A stretch of DNA of 64,000 nucleotides from Mycolicibacterium chlorophenolicum (GCF_001044235.1 NZ_JYNL01000023.1:373317-437316); one strand, 5' to 3'. Positions 41,614 to 49,949 are shown, counted from the first letter of the stretch. Made by a program: numbers and translations. The notes: a model not told the origin generated them from the letters alone.

Positions 41614-42602
41614 GCCGATCGCTGATCATCCTGCCCGACGATTCGGCACAGCCCGTGCTCGACGCGATCCACGGGGCGACGAAGTCGCTGCGCGTCAAGA
41701 TGTTCGCGTTCAGCCACCAGCCGCTGCTGGATGCGATCATCGCGGCCCATCAACGCGGTGTACTGGTCAAGGTGATGCTCAACCCGGTGCGGCGCGACGG
41801 CGAGACCGACAACGACGGTGCACGAGATCTGTTGCAGGAGTATGGCATCGAGGTCACTGAGAGCAGCCCGTCGTTCGACCTGACCCACGAGAAGTCGATG
41901 GTGATCGACGACGAGTACGCGTTCGTCGAGTCGTTGAACTGGACCGACGAGAACTTCACCGAGACCCGCGACTACGCCGTGGTGACGCCGACGTCGCACG
42001 AGGTGCTCGAGATCATCGAATGCTTCGAAGCCGACTGGGCCCGGGAGGATTTCGATCCGGGCGATTCGGCGCGGCTGATCTGGTGCCCCACGAACGGGCG
42101 GGCCCGCATCGCCGAGTTCATCGACCGGGCAGAGGAGACGCTGTTCGTGCAGAACGAGCGCTATCAGGATCCGGTGATCATCGAGCGGCTGGTCCGGGCG
42201 GCGCGCCGCGGGGTGAAGGTGCACGTGATGGCGCGCGCGGCGCACCATCTCAAGGCCGACAAGCTGCTCGAGGGTGTCAGCGGCCTGCGCATCCTCGAGG
42301 ACGTCGGCATCAAGATCCACCGGCTCAAGCACCTCAAGCTGCACGCCAAGATGATCCTCGCCGATCACGAGCGCGCCGTCGTCGGCTCGATCAACCTGTC
42401 ACCGGGCAGCTTCGACCACCGCCGGGAGCTGGCCATCGAGGCCGACGACAAGCACCTGCTCAAGCGGCTGAACGAGGTGGCGCATCACGACTGGAAGCAT
42501 TCGGCGCCACTGGATCTCAGCGACGAGGCACTTCTGGCCGACCTTGCGGGCCGCAACCAGCGTGAGGTCGATCAGCTCGCGCTGCACAAACGCGACGACT
42601 GA
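41610..42602 (+). CDS. Phospholipase-D-like protein with two HKD motifs
   Basis: Protein of 330 residues. Both catalytic motifs are complete: HEKSMVID (His93, Lys95, Asp100) and HAKMILAD (His245, Lys247, Asp252), with the downstream Asn residues ESLNW and GSINLSPGS. There is no signal peptide, so it acts in the cytosol on phosphodiester bonds of lipids or nucleic acids. GTG start overlaps the ABC exporter stop by 4 bp, which implies a joint role, perhaps lipid headgroup processing with export. Relatives include cardiolipin synthases and nucleases; this cannot be told by eye. Confidence 0.88.
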   Translation: MSRSLIILPDDSAQPVLDAIHGATKSLRVKMFAFSHQPLLDAIIAAHQRGVLVKVMLNPVRRDGETDNDGARDLLQEYGIEVTESSPSFDLTHEKSMVIDDEYAFVESLNWTDENFTETRDYAVVTPTSHEVLEIIECFEADWAREDFDPGDSARLIWCPTNGRARIAEFIDRAEETLFVQNERYQDPVIIERLVRAARRGVKVHVMARAAHHLKADKLLEGVSGLRILEDVGIKIHRLKHLKLHAKMILADHERAVVGSINLSPGSFDHRRELAIEADDKHLLKRLNEVAHHDWKHSAPLDLSDEALLADLAGRNQREVDQLALHKRDD

Positions 42603-42612
42603 TCAAACCGCC

Positions 42613-44091
42613 TCAGACCACCGGCGTCGCGCCGATCCGGACGATCCGGCCTGAGCCGTAATCCAATTGGTAGAGGGCGCCGTCGGGCCCCTGGGCGAGC
42701 AGCACCGTCTGGCCGGCCTGCGCGTCGAAGTCGCGGGCGTTGCCGCACGACGAGAAGTCGCCGGTGCAGTCGAGCGCCTTGATCCAGCCCTTGACGAAGT
42801 CTGCGATGAGCAGGGTGTTCTGGAACTCGGGGCCGAGCTGGCCGCCGGTGTAGAACAGCACGGAGGTGATCGATGCACCGCCGCCGTCGTGGCTGTAGGC
42901 GTAGATCGGGTTGATGCTGCCGCAGTTCGCACACGCGCCTTCGGCGCCGGGCCAGCCGTAGTCGCCGCCCGCGATGACGTTGTCGACCTCCTCGAAGGAG
43001 TTCTCACCCACGTCGGCGACCAGGAGCGTCCCGTCCGGGGTGAACGACAGGCGGAACGGGTTGCGGAAGCCGTAGGCGTAGACCTGCGGCAGCGCGCCGG
43101 CGCCGAGGTCGGGGTTGTCGGACGGGATCGTGCCGTCGGGGTTGATCCGGATGATCTTGCCGTGGATGGTGCCCAGGTCCTGGGCGTTGTCGGAGTTCTT
43201 GTTGTCGCCGACGCCCCAGTACAGGGCGCCGTCGGGACCGAACCCGAGGGCGCCGCCGTGGTGGTAGAACGCCGACGGGTCGGTCGACTGCAGCAGGACC
43301 TTCTGGGATCCGAACACCACCCGGTCGCCGCGGACGGTCAGCCGGGCCAGCCGGTCGCGGGCGCCGATCGTCGTGTACGCCACGTAGATGTAGCCGTTGT
43401 TCTCGAAGTCGGGGTCGACGGCCAGCGCGCCGAGCCCGCGCTCACCCTGGGTCGGGGTGAAGATCCGGTAGAGCGGTCGCCGCTGGACGGCGCCGTCCTC
43501 GACGATGCGGATCCGGCCACCCTTCTCGGCGACGAGGATCCGTCCGTCCGGCAGGAACTGGAAGTCGGTGGGCTGGTTGAGTCCCGTCGCGACGACGGTG
43601 CGGTCGGGCACCGCGGCGGCGGTGACCTGCGCCGTCTGACGCGCACCCGCGCCGGCCAACCCGGTGGCGACGACGTCGAGCAGACCGGCGGCACGGTCGC
43701 GGGGCCTGATCGGATCGGCGGCAGCCGCTGAAGCGGTCGGCTCGGTGGGTGCCGGCGACGTGACACGGATGGTCCGCTGACGGCGCTGTTCGACGCGGTC
43801 GCTGCGGTCGGCGGCGCGTTCGGCGCGTGCTTCTGCCCGCTGGGCGCGAACCTCAGCCCTGCGCGTGGCGCGCTCACTCGCCGTGGGCTTGTCGTCCGCG
43901 GCACCGCGTCGGATCCGCGGCCCGGCTGCCGGTGACGCCGAATCCGGTCCGGCCGCAGCGGCATTCGTCGATGGCGAGGTGTCGCCGGTCTCGGCGGAGG
44001 CGATGGCCTGCCCGGTCAGAACGGCTGCGCCGATGCCCAGGGCGACGGCCAGGCCGCCGACCCGCCCGATGTGCAATGCCGACGATCCCAT
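42613..44091 (-). CDS. Secreted PQQ-type sugar dehydrogenase
   Basis: Protein of 492 residues with an N-terminal signal sequence, followed by a low-complexity Ala/Arg-rich and charged linker (about 32-125, with RAEVRAQRAEARAERAADRS). The C-terminal domain (about 150-490) is a beta-propeller of the glucose/sorbosone dehydrogenase type: DFQFLPDGRILVAEKGGRI, GERGLGALAVDPDFENNGYI, FYHHGGALGFGPDGALYWGV and GFRNPFRLSFTPDGTLLVAD. Related enzymes oxidise aldoses with PQQ; the histidine pair HH may bind substrate. ATG 44091 has GAGGAGGC upstream. Extracellular or cell-wall location. Confidence 0.85.
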   Translation of the reverse strand: MGSSALHIGRVGGLAVALGIGAAVLTGQAIASAETGDTSPSTNAAAAGPDSASPAAGPRIRRGAADDKPTASERATRRAEVRAQRAEARAERAADRSDRVEQRRQRTIRVTSPAPTEPTASAAAADPIRPRDRAAGLLDVVATGLAGAGARQTAQVTAAAVPDRTVVATGLNQPTDFQFLPDGRILVAEKGGRIRIVEDGAVQRRPLYRIFTPTQGERGLGALAVDPDFENNGYIYVAYTTIGARDRLARLTVRGDRVVFGSQKVLLQSTDPSAFYHHGGALGFGPDGALYWGVGDNKNSDNAQDLGTIHGKIIRINPDGTIPSDNPDLGAGALPQVYAYGFRNPFRLSFTPDGTLLVADVGENSFEEVDNVIAGGDYGWPGAEGACANCGSINPIYAYSHDGGGASITSVLFYTGGQLGPEFQNTLLIADFVKGWIKALDCTGDFSSCGNARDFDAQAGQTVLLAQGPDGALYQLDYGSGRIVRIGATPVV

Positions 44092-44602
44092 GACGCCTCC
44101 TCGAGCGCGGGCACCCCGCACCTCCACTCGGCGGTGTCAGCCGATGCCCCGATGTTCAGGACTCTAGGTGTCCGGTGAACCCCGCCACCGCGTTTTCGCC
44201 GGGAAAGCTGTGAATGCTCCGTGCGTGTGATGTGCACGCGGGCAAGGCTTTTCGTTTGATCTTGAGTTTCCGTGCGGTGGATCGTCGCAGTGGCGAAGGA
44301 GTGCGGCCGAGAACCCCGTGCCCGGTCGTGTTCGCGACACCGTCGCGTGGGCGCGATCATGCAGTGTAGACCGCTCTCGATGGGTTGGAGGAGTTTGCCA
44401 CGTCGGCGTCAACCGGACAGTCCCCGCAATCCCGGCAAACCCCCAACGACGGGTTCCGGGCCGCTCTGTGCAGCGGCGAAGACGTGGCGCCCGTGGTCGG
44501 TCGGGCAGGGACCGCGCAGATCATGACGGGTTGCTGACGACTTCTGTGATCCAGCTCACAGAGGCGTATTGTCGAGGCATCTCTTGAGAGGAAGGAGATG
44601 CG
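44092..44602. promoter_or_regulatory. 511-bp intergenic region between sugar dehydrogenase and UsfY-like gene
   Basis: No supported gene. A minus-strand TAGAGT box (44161-44166) would give the sugar dehydrogenase gene a leader of about 60 nt. The right end carries a CRP-type site and the promoter of the UsfY-like gene. I see nothing in 44200-44540. Confidence 0.5.
44545..44560 (+). promoter_or_regulatory. CRP-type operator upstream of UsfY-like gene
   Basis: TGTGATCCAGCTCACA fits TGTGA-N6-TCACA exactly. A TATTGT -10 box is at 44567-44572, so the site overlaps the -35 position, where a bound CRP would more likely repress. Confidence 0.6.
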
Positions 44603-44911
44603 ATGAAAGGCGCTCATCGTGATCCGGTGGATCACGCTCGCACGACTCTGCCGCACAGCGGGGAGTCCTTCATCGACACCCTCTGGCTGCCCGGGCTGCT
44701 GCTGATCGGTGTCGGCACGGTGCTCATCGCCGGGACCGTCGCCGCCACCGCCTACGGCAACCAGTACCTGTCCCTGATCCTCGGCCTGATCGCCGGCGCA
44801 CTGGTCACTGCCGGCGCCCTGCTGATCACGCTCGAACATCAGCGGGTCAAGAGGGTCGAACGGCGGTGGGAGGCCGAGCATCCGCAGCACCGTCATCTGC
44901 GGGCAGGCTAG
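44603..44911 (+). CDS. UsfY-like small membrane protein
   Basis: Protein of 102 residues with a GAGGAAGGAG ribosome site. The start resembles mycobacterial UsfY proteins (RDPVDHARTTLPHSGESFID), then two hydrophobic segments, about 26-48 (LPGLLLIGVGTVLIAGTVAA) and 53-75 (LSLILGLIAGALVTAGALLI). The charged tail HQRVKRVERRWEAEHPQHRH is probably cytosolic. usfY genes in M. tuberculosis precede the sigF operon; no sigF is visible here. Role unknown. The CRP site upstream suggests cAMP control. Confidence 0.65.
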   Translation: MKGAHRDPVDHARTTLPHSGESFIDTLWLPGLLLIGVGTVLIAGTVAATAYGNQYLSLILGLIAGALVTAGALLITLEHQRVKRVERRWEAEHPQHRHLRAG

Positions 44912-45071
44912 CTGCGCACAGTGGTAGCAACCCCTGCCGGGGCGCCGGGCGGCCTCCGGAATCGGTGAATAGCGGCCCGCATCATGATCGACTTCGGTGC
45001 GAATGCCACGAAGTGGGTGTGTCAGCAAATTTCCCGACGTACACTGCTGCTGACTCTACGAGGGGGACGCA

Positions 45072-46382
45072 ATGGGGAATCGTCGAGCAGGCACACAGGG
45101 TCGGCACCGGGCGCACAAGCCGGAATCCGGGAAGCGCGGCGTGCGGAGGGCCAAGGCCGCGGTGTCCGCGATCGGGATGGCGGGCGTCGCCGTCGCCGGT
45201 GCCGCGCTCCTCGGCACCGCGCCGACCATGTCGGTCAGCCCGCAATTGCTCGCGACGCTGCACTACCTGCGCGGCACCAACATCGGCTACCAGCCGACAC
45301 AGCAGGAGTACGAGGACTTCATCGGTGTCGTGGTCAACGGCACGGCGGCGCCGAAGCCTGATGCTCCCTACGAGAAGGTCGACTACAACGCAGGATTCCG
45401 GCCGTTCTCTCACGGCGGCTTCAAGGACCTCACGTTCGACGACTCCGTCGCTCAGGGCGTGGCCAACCTCGCGGCGGCCCAACCCGCGCCGGGTGACATC
45501 ATCTTCGGCTTCTCGCAGGGCGCCGCCGTCGCCTCGCAGTACAAGGCCGACCACACCGGCAACACCTACGTCCTGGTGGCGAATCCGAACCGGCCCAACG
45601 GCGGCATCCTGGAACGGTTCGAGGGGCTGCACATCCCGTTCCTCGACGTCACGTTCAATGGGGCCACCCCGGACAACGGCGACTACACCATCGACGTCGC
45701 CCGCCAGTACGACGGCTGGACGGATTTCCCCACCTACCTGTGGAATCCCGTGGCGATCGCCAATGCCGTCGTGGGAATGGCTCTCGTGCACGGGAATACG
45801 CAGTTCCAGTTGACCGAGGCGGATCTCGAAGCGGCCAGGAACTCCGGCGACAGCGACTACTACCAGTTCGACGCGAAATCCAACACCGCCTACTACGTCG
45901 TCAAGACCTACCCGATCCCGTTGCTGATACCGCTGGACCCCTTCCTGCCCGACCCGGTGATCGCGGCTCTGGACGCCCCGCTCCGGAAGTTCATCGAAAC
46001 CGCCTACAACCGGGACGATTACAGCGTTCCGACGCGGGCCACGCTGTTCCCGCGCCGGCAGGCGACGGCCGCGGTGGAGTCGGTGGACGAACCTGCCGTC
46101 GCCCCCGCGCAGCAGCGCTCGGCACCCGATCCCGAGCCGCAGGTGAGCGAGGAACCGCAGGAACCGGCGGCCAAACGCACGGCCTGGCACCCCCGTAAGC
46201 ATCTGCGTGCGGTCGCCGACGACGAGTCGGCGAGTGACACCACCGACACCGACGCAACCGGCAGCAGCACCACGACGAAGACCGAGACCGAGACCGACGC
46301 CCCGGCGAAGGCCGACAACGCCCCCACGACCGAACACAGTGCGGCGGCCGCCGGCTCCGGTGCCGATCAGGCCGCCTCCTGA
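45072..46382 (+). CDS. PE-PPE domain serine hydrolase with long charged tail
   Basis: Protein of 436 residues. An N-terminal hydrophobic segment (about 30-48, VSAIGMAGVAVAGAALLGTA) acts as signal or anchor. The catalytic domain (about 60-300) is of PE-PPE type, a mycobacterial alpha/beta hydrolase family, with nucleophile GFSQG (Ser148) and ATLHYLRGTNIGYQPT at its start. A hydrophilic tail of about 120 residues, rich in Thr, Glu, Ala and Asp, follows. There is no PE domain. The last codons belong to a 47-bp sequence repeated 433 bp downstream. TACACT -10 box at 45040-45045, ribosome site GAGGGGGA. Confidence 0.85.
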   Translation: MGNRRAGTQGRHRAHKPESGKRGVRRAKAAVSAIGMAGVAVAGAALLGTAPTMSVSPQLLATLHYLRGTNIGYQPTQQEYEDFIGVVVNGTAAPKPDAPYEKVDYNAGFRPFSHGGFKDLTFDDSVAQGVANLAAAQPAPGDIIFGFSQGAAVASQYKADHTGNTYVLVANPNRPNGGILERFEGLHIPFLDVTFNGATPDNGDYTIDVARQYDGWTDFPTYLWNPVAIANAVVGMALVHGNTQFQLTEADLEAARNSGDSDYYQFDAKSNTAYYVVKTYPIPLLIPLDPFLPDPVIAALDAPLRKFIETAYNRDDYSVPTRATLFPRRQATAAVESVDEPAVAPAQQRSAPDPEPQVSEEPQEPAAKRTAWHPRKHLRAVADDESASDTTDTDATGSSTTTKTETETDAPAKADNAPTTEHSAAAAGSGADQAAS

Positions 46383-46387
46383 GCCGA
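46341..46387. repeat. 47-bp perfect direct repeat, copy 1
   Basis: Encodes the C-terminal codons and stop of the PE-PPE protein. Identical to 46774-46820. Confidence 0.85.
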
Positions 46388-46392
46388 GGGAA

Positions 46393-46590
46393 CTATCCCT
46401 CGTGGCGCCGGTGGTGATGGTGCCGCTGAGCCTGCGGCTCCGACTTGGGATGCTGTGCAGTCGCGGCGGCGTGGCTGTCTGACGACGGCGGGGTGCTGTC
46501 GGCGGAGGCGGTACCCGCCAGGCCGAGAGCACCGGCGAGGATGCCGGCGGTCAGGAGGGGCAGGGCGAGGAATCGGGTGCGGATGTTCAT
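46393..46590 (-). CDS. Small secreted His-rich protein, paralogue 1
   Basis: Protein of 65 residues: signal peptide MNIRTRFLALPLLTAGILAG with cleavage after ASA (about residue 30), a Ser/Pro-rich middle and the His-rich tail QRHHHHRRHEG, which could bind metal. Paralogue of the gene at 49610-49822: the first 20 residues differ at only 3 positions. AAGGAG precedes the ATG. The promoter region holds an 18-bp palindrome 128 bp upstream, at the same distance as in the paralogue. Function unknown. Confidence 0.7.
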   Translation of the reverse strand: MNIRTRFLALPLLTAGILAGALGLAGTASADSTPPSSDSHAAATAQHPKSEPQAQRHHHHRRHEG

Positions 46591-46717
46591 GGGAATCTCC
46601 TTGTGTGCGTGTCTTTTTGGCTGTCTGCGCCGGATCGTTCTGGCGATGTATTGAGCATGCCTCGGCGCCGCCCCGCGGTCTGTCCGCCGCCCGGTGGATG
46701 CGGGGGATGACTGTGGT

Positions 46718-46735
46718 GTCCACCGATCGGGGGAC
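46718..46735. promoter_or_regulatory. 18-bp palindrome, copy 1
   Basis: GTCCACCGATCGGGGGAC fits GTCCnCCGATCGGnGGAC, with the near end 128 bp from the ATG at 46590. The same motif occurs at 49950-49967. Confidence 0.6.
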
Positions 46736-46754
46736 ACGGGCCAGCGCGGCCTGC

Positions 46755-46783
46755 CCTATCCCCAGCTGTCGGGGCGGCGGCCG
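46755..46783 (-). pseudogene. 3' end remnant of an SDR gene
   Basis: Matches 48643-48671, the end of the SDR gene at 48644, at 26 of 29 bases and still reads RRPDSWG plus stop on the minus strand. No longer reading frame remains. The 47-bp repeat begins inside it. Confidence 0.6.
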
Positions 46784-46820
46784 CCGGCTCCGGTGCCGAT
46801 CAGGCCGCCTCCTGAGCCGA
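46774..46820. repeat. 47-bp perfect direct repeat, copy 2
   Basis: Non-coding copy of 46341-46387, fused to the SDR remnant. The two copies bracket the first small secreted protein gene and its palindrome. Confidence 0.85.
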
Positions 46821-46893
46821 CAGTCGATCGGCACAAGACGGTCACGAAACGATCTGAGACGCGAACGCGTTGCCGCGTGAAGTCGCCACGCTT

Positions 46894-46899
46894 TAGTTT
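46894..46899 (+). promoter_or_regulatory. Leaderless -10 box of SDR gene
   Basis: TAGTTT, 7 nt before the ATG at 46907. Confidence 0.5.
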
Positions 46900-46906
46900 T
46901 CGGTGC

Positions 46907-47644
46907 ATGACCTCTGTTCTCATCACCGGCTGCTCGTCGGGCTACGGACTCGCGACGGCGCACCGGTTCCTCGACGCCGGCTGGGACGTCATCGCGACGA
47001 TGCGTGTCCCCCGGGACGGCCTCTTCCCCGAGTCGGATCGAATTCAGCTGTTGCCCCTCGATGTCACCGACCCGTCGAGCATCGCCGCCACGATCGAGCG
47101 CTGCGGTCCCATCGACGTTCTGGTGAACAACGCCGGGATCGGCGCCATCGGAGCCTTCGAGGCGACGCCGATGGCGACGGTGCGAGACCTGTTCGACACC
47201 AACACGTTCGGAGTCATGGCGATGACGCAGGCCGTCATCCCCCAGATGCGCTGCCGACGGTCCGGCGTGATCGTCAACGTCACGTCGAGTGTGACGCTGA
47301 CCCCGATGCCGTTGGCGGCCGCCTACACCGCCAGCAAGATGGCCATCGAGGGGTTCACCGGATCGTTGGCGCACGAACTCGGACACTTCGGCGTGCGGGC
47401 CAAACTCGTCGAACCCGGCTATGGACCGGGAACACAATTCACCAGCAACGGCACCGGTCGGATGGCCGGGACGATCCCCGCGGAGTATCGGGCTTTCGCC
47501 GAGCCCATCCTGGAGGCGTTCGCCGAGCCCGGCCCGGTGACCACGCCCCAGGACGTCGCCGACGTCGTCTACGGCGCGGCACTGGACACCACGGACCGGC
47601 TCCGGTTCGCTGCCGGGGCCGACGCGGTCGCTCTCGCGGGCTGA
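46907..47644 (+). CDS. SDR family oxidoreductase
   Basis: Protein of 245 residues with TGCSSGYG near residues 7-14, NNAGIGAIG, VTSSVTLTPM and the catalytic YTASK. The glycine-rich motif has Cys in place of the usual Ala/Gly (TGCSSG), as in the retinol-type SDR branch. ATG 46907 is leaderless behind TAGTTT. Followed 49 bp later by an AraC-type regulator on the same strand that may control it. Confidence 0.87.
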   Translation: MTSVLITGCSSGYGLATAHRFLDAGWDVIATMRVPRDGLFPESDRIQLLPLDVTDPSSIAATIERCGPIDVLVNNAGIGAIGAFEATPMATVRDLFDTNTFGVMAMTQAVIPQMRCRRSGVIVNVTSSVTLTPMPLAAAYTASKMAIEGFTGSLAHELGHFGVRAKLVEPGYGPGTQFTSNGTGRMAGTIPAEYRAFAEPILEAFAEPGPVTTPQDVADVVYGAALDTTDRLRFAAGADAVALAG

Positions 47645-47680
47645 CTCCGCGCAGCGCGGGAAGCCGGGCGGCGACTGGGA

Positions 47681-47686
47681 TAACGT
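47681..47686 (+). promoter_or_regulatory. Leaderless -10 box of AraC-type regulator
   Basis: TAACGT, 7 nt before the GTG at 47694. Confidence 0.5.
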
Positions 47687-47693
47687 CTGCGAC

Positions 47694-48626
47694 GTGCCAG
47701 CAGCGGAAGCCTCCGCGTCGGTGTGGGACGCGCTGATGCCGTTGCTGCGTCCACAAACCGTGCTGTCCAAGACGATCGCCGGCGGCGGACGCTGGAGCGT
47801 GCGTAAACCGCAGTACGGCGATCCGGCGTTCTGCTTGATGCTCGAGGGCAGCTGTGTGCTCGACCCCGAGGGACTCGACTCGGCCGACCTGCACCCCGGC
47901 GACTTCCTCCTGGTGCCGCGGATGCCCGCCTTCGTCCTGAGCGCCGCACGCGGTATCGAACCGACCGACGTCCCGCTGGACTACGCCCGCCTCACCCGGC
48001 ACGGCAATGACACCGAGCCGCCCACGATGCGCATGCTCGGCGGCTATTTCCGGTTCGACCCCGCCCACGCGGCGCTGCTCGTCTCGCTGTTGCCGCCTGT
48101 GGTGCTGGTGCGTCACGGCGAACCCGGATCGGAGCGCCTCGGCCGCATCGTGGCGCTGATCGCCGAGGAGGAGACGCACAGTGACACTGCGGCCGGCGCG
48201 GCGGTCGTTCAGCGTCTGGTCGAGGTGCTGCTGATCGAGGCCCTACGGGCGCAGACACCGGCGCTGAGCGGCGGGCAGCGCGGACTGCTCGCCGGTCTGA
48301 CAGACCCGGTGCTGGCTCCCGCGCTGCACGCACTGCACGCCGACCTCCCGCACGGCTGGACCGTCGAGAGTCTGGCCCGCGCCGCGTCGGTCTCGCGTGC
48401 CGTGTTCGCGCGGCGCTTCACCGAAACGGTCGGCATTCCGCCGATGCACTACCTCCTCGAGTGGCGCCTGACCCTGGCCAAAGACCTTCTGCGGTCCGGA
48501 ACGCTGTCGACGGCTCAGGTCGCGCAGCGCGTCGGCTACCGCTCGGCACCGGCCTTCACCACCGCCTTCGTCCGTTCAGTGGGCTGCTCACCCACCGAGT
48601 TCGCCCGAGGGCATGCTGTCACGTAA
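47694..48626 (+). CDS. AraC family regulator with N-terminal cupin domain
   Basis: Protein of 310 residues. The N-terminal half (about 1-190) is a cupin_6-type ligand domain (WSVRKPQYGDPAFCLMLEGS, LHPGDFLLVPRMPAF). The C-terminal 100 residues carry the AraC double helix-turn-helix: WTVESLARAASVSRAVFARR and STAQVAQRVGYRSAPAFTTA. In relatives this type usually controls an adjacent oxidoreductase; both neighbouring SDR genes are candidates. GTG 47694 is leaderless. Confidence 0.87.
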   Translation: MPAAEASASVWDALMPLLRPQTVLSKTIAGGGRWSVRKPQYGDPAFCLMLEGSCVLDPEGLDSADLHPGDFLLVPRMPAFVLSAARGIEPTDVPLDYARLTRHGNDTEPPTMRMLGGYFRFDPAHAALLVSLLPPVVLVRHGEPGSERLGRIVALIAEEETHSDTAAGAAVVQRLVEVLLIEALRAQTPALSGGQRGLLAGLTDPVLAPALHALHADLPHGWTVESLARAASVSRAVFARRFTETVGIPPMHYLLEWRLTLAKDLLRSGTLSTAQVAQRVGYRSAPAFTTAFVRSVGCSPTEFARGHAVT

Positions 48627-48643
48627 CGCCCGCGCGACCAGAC

Positions 48644-49564
48644 CTATCCCCAAGAGTCGGGGCGGCGGCCGTCGAGGTCGGTGAAGCCGTATTCGCGGGC
48701 GAGTTGGCCGGAGGTCACCGAACGCTGATTCCACCGCGTCCGGCCCGGGTCCGCCGCCAGCGCGGCCACGGCGCGGCCGACATAGCGCGGCGACTCCGAC
48801 TCGGCGAAGCCTTCGGGTGCGGTGGGGCGTCCGTCGGCCCGGCCGGGCTGCAGCGCGTCGCGCCACGTGTCCTCGGTGACGCCCCAGTTGTCCAGCATCA
48901 TCTCCGAGCGCAGCCATCCTGGCGTGAGGGAGACGGCGGTGCCGCCGTAGGGCGCCAGCTCGTGACCCAGGTCGAACGCCAGCCGGTTGACCGCGACCTT
49001 GGCCAGACCATAGAACGCCGAAATCCGGTAGTGCGCCGCGTTGTACGCGGCCGTCCCGTCGGTCACCTCGACGACCAGGCCTCCGGGCCGGTCGATCACC
49101 ACCGGCAGCAGGGAATGCGATGTGATCAGGTGAGTCTCGACACCGAGCCGCAGAATGCGCAGTCCGTCGTCGAGGTCGTGCTCCCAGATCGGCGTATTCC
49201 ACTGTGCAGGAGTTCCCTTGAGGATCTCGGCGCCCCAGATGTCATTGACCAGGATGTCGAGGTGCCCGTGGTCGGCGCGGAGGCGGTCTGCCAAGGCGCC
49301 GACCTGTGCGGGGTCGAGGTGGTCGACGCAGAGGGCGATACCTACGCCGCCGAGGGCGTCGACCAGTTCGGCGGTCTCCTCGATTGTCTCCGGTCGGTCA
49401 TAGTCGGACTGCATGCCGCCGGTGCGGCTGCTGCGACCGGTGCAGACCACCGTCGCGCCCGTCTCACCGAGTGCGGCGGCGATGCCGCGGCCCGCTCCGC
49501 GGGTGGCGCCGGCGACCAGCGCGACCCGGCCTCGCAGGGCGTTCCTGTCGGGCTCCCACACCAT
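48644..49564 (-). CDS. SDR family oxidoreductase
   Basis: Protein of 306 residues. Rossmann motif AGATRGAGRG, then VNDIWG in place of NNAG, and YGLAK as the catalytic Tyr-x3-Lys. The atypical NAG-like motif and the inserted loop after GTGRSSRTGG-like sequence mark a divergent SDR branch. ATG 49564 is preferred over a GTG at 49585, though neither has a good ribosome site. The last codons RRPDSWG reappear as a remnant at 46755-46783. Substrate unknown. Confidence 0.8.
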   Translation of the reverse strand: MVWEPDRNALRGRVALVAGATRGAGRGIAAALGETGATVVCTGRSSRTGGMQSDYDRPETIEETAELVDALGGVGIALCVDHLDPAQVGALADRLRADHGHLDILVNDIWGAEILKGTPAQWNTPIWEHDLDDGLRILRLGVETHLITSHSLLPVVIDRPGGLVVEVTDGTAAYNAAHYRISAFYGLAKVAVNRLAFDLGHELAPYGGTAVSLTPGWLRSEMMLDNWGVTEDTWRDALQPGRADGRPTAPEGFAESESPRYVGRAVAALAADPGRTRWNQRSVTSGQLAREYGFTDLDGRRPDSWG

Positions 49565-49609
49565 GATTTCAGTCTCGGCCTCCACGACCTCGACGCCAAG
49601 ACGGTTCTG

Positions 49610-49822
49610 TCAGCGGTCGAGGCGCGTGGCGTGCCGCTCGCCGAAGACCCGGAAGTGGGTGGGCATGTGCGAGCGGGTGTCGCGCGGCGTGGTCGCGACG
49701 TGCCCGCTGTGGCTCCCGGTGGTGGTGGTCTGAGCGGCGGCCGTGCCGGCCACCCCGAGGGCGCCGCCGAGGATGCCGGCTGCCAGCAGGGGCAGGGCGA
49801 GGAAGCGGGTGCGTGCGTTCAT
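49610..49822 (-). CDS. Small secreted protein, paralogue 2
   Basis: Protein of 70 residues: signal peptide MNARTRFLALPLLAAGILGG with cleavage after AAA (about residue 30), then a short hydrophilic region with scattered His (SHSGHVATTPRDTRSHMPTH). It is paralogous to the gene at 46393-46590. The upstream regions are also alike, including the 18-bp palindrome 128 bp from the ATG. The gene lies just upstream of the SDR gene on the same strand, and a remnant of that SDR gene accompanies paralogue 1, so the pair arose by duplication of a segment. Function unknown. Confidence 0.68.
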   Translation of the reverse strand: MNARTRFLALPLLAAGILGGALGVAGTAAAQTTTTGSHSGHVATTPRDTRSHMPTHFRVFGERHATRLDR

Positions 49823-49949
49823 GATGAATTCTCCTGTGTGAGTGGATCTTTGACTTGTCCGCCGGTGTGTTCCGGCGATGTACCAAGAATGCCGGGGCGG
49901 GCGGCGTCCGTCTGTCCGTCGGCTGGTGGAGGGCGGGGAGGAATGTGAC

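Noticed and set aside
44226..44246. TGTGATGTGCACGCG, a possible second CRP site
   Set aside because: Only one half matches; the right half is not TCACA.
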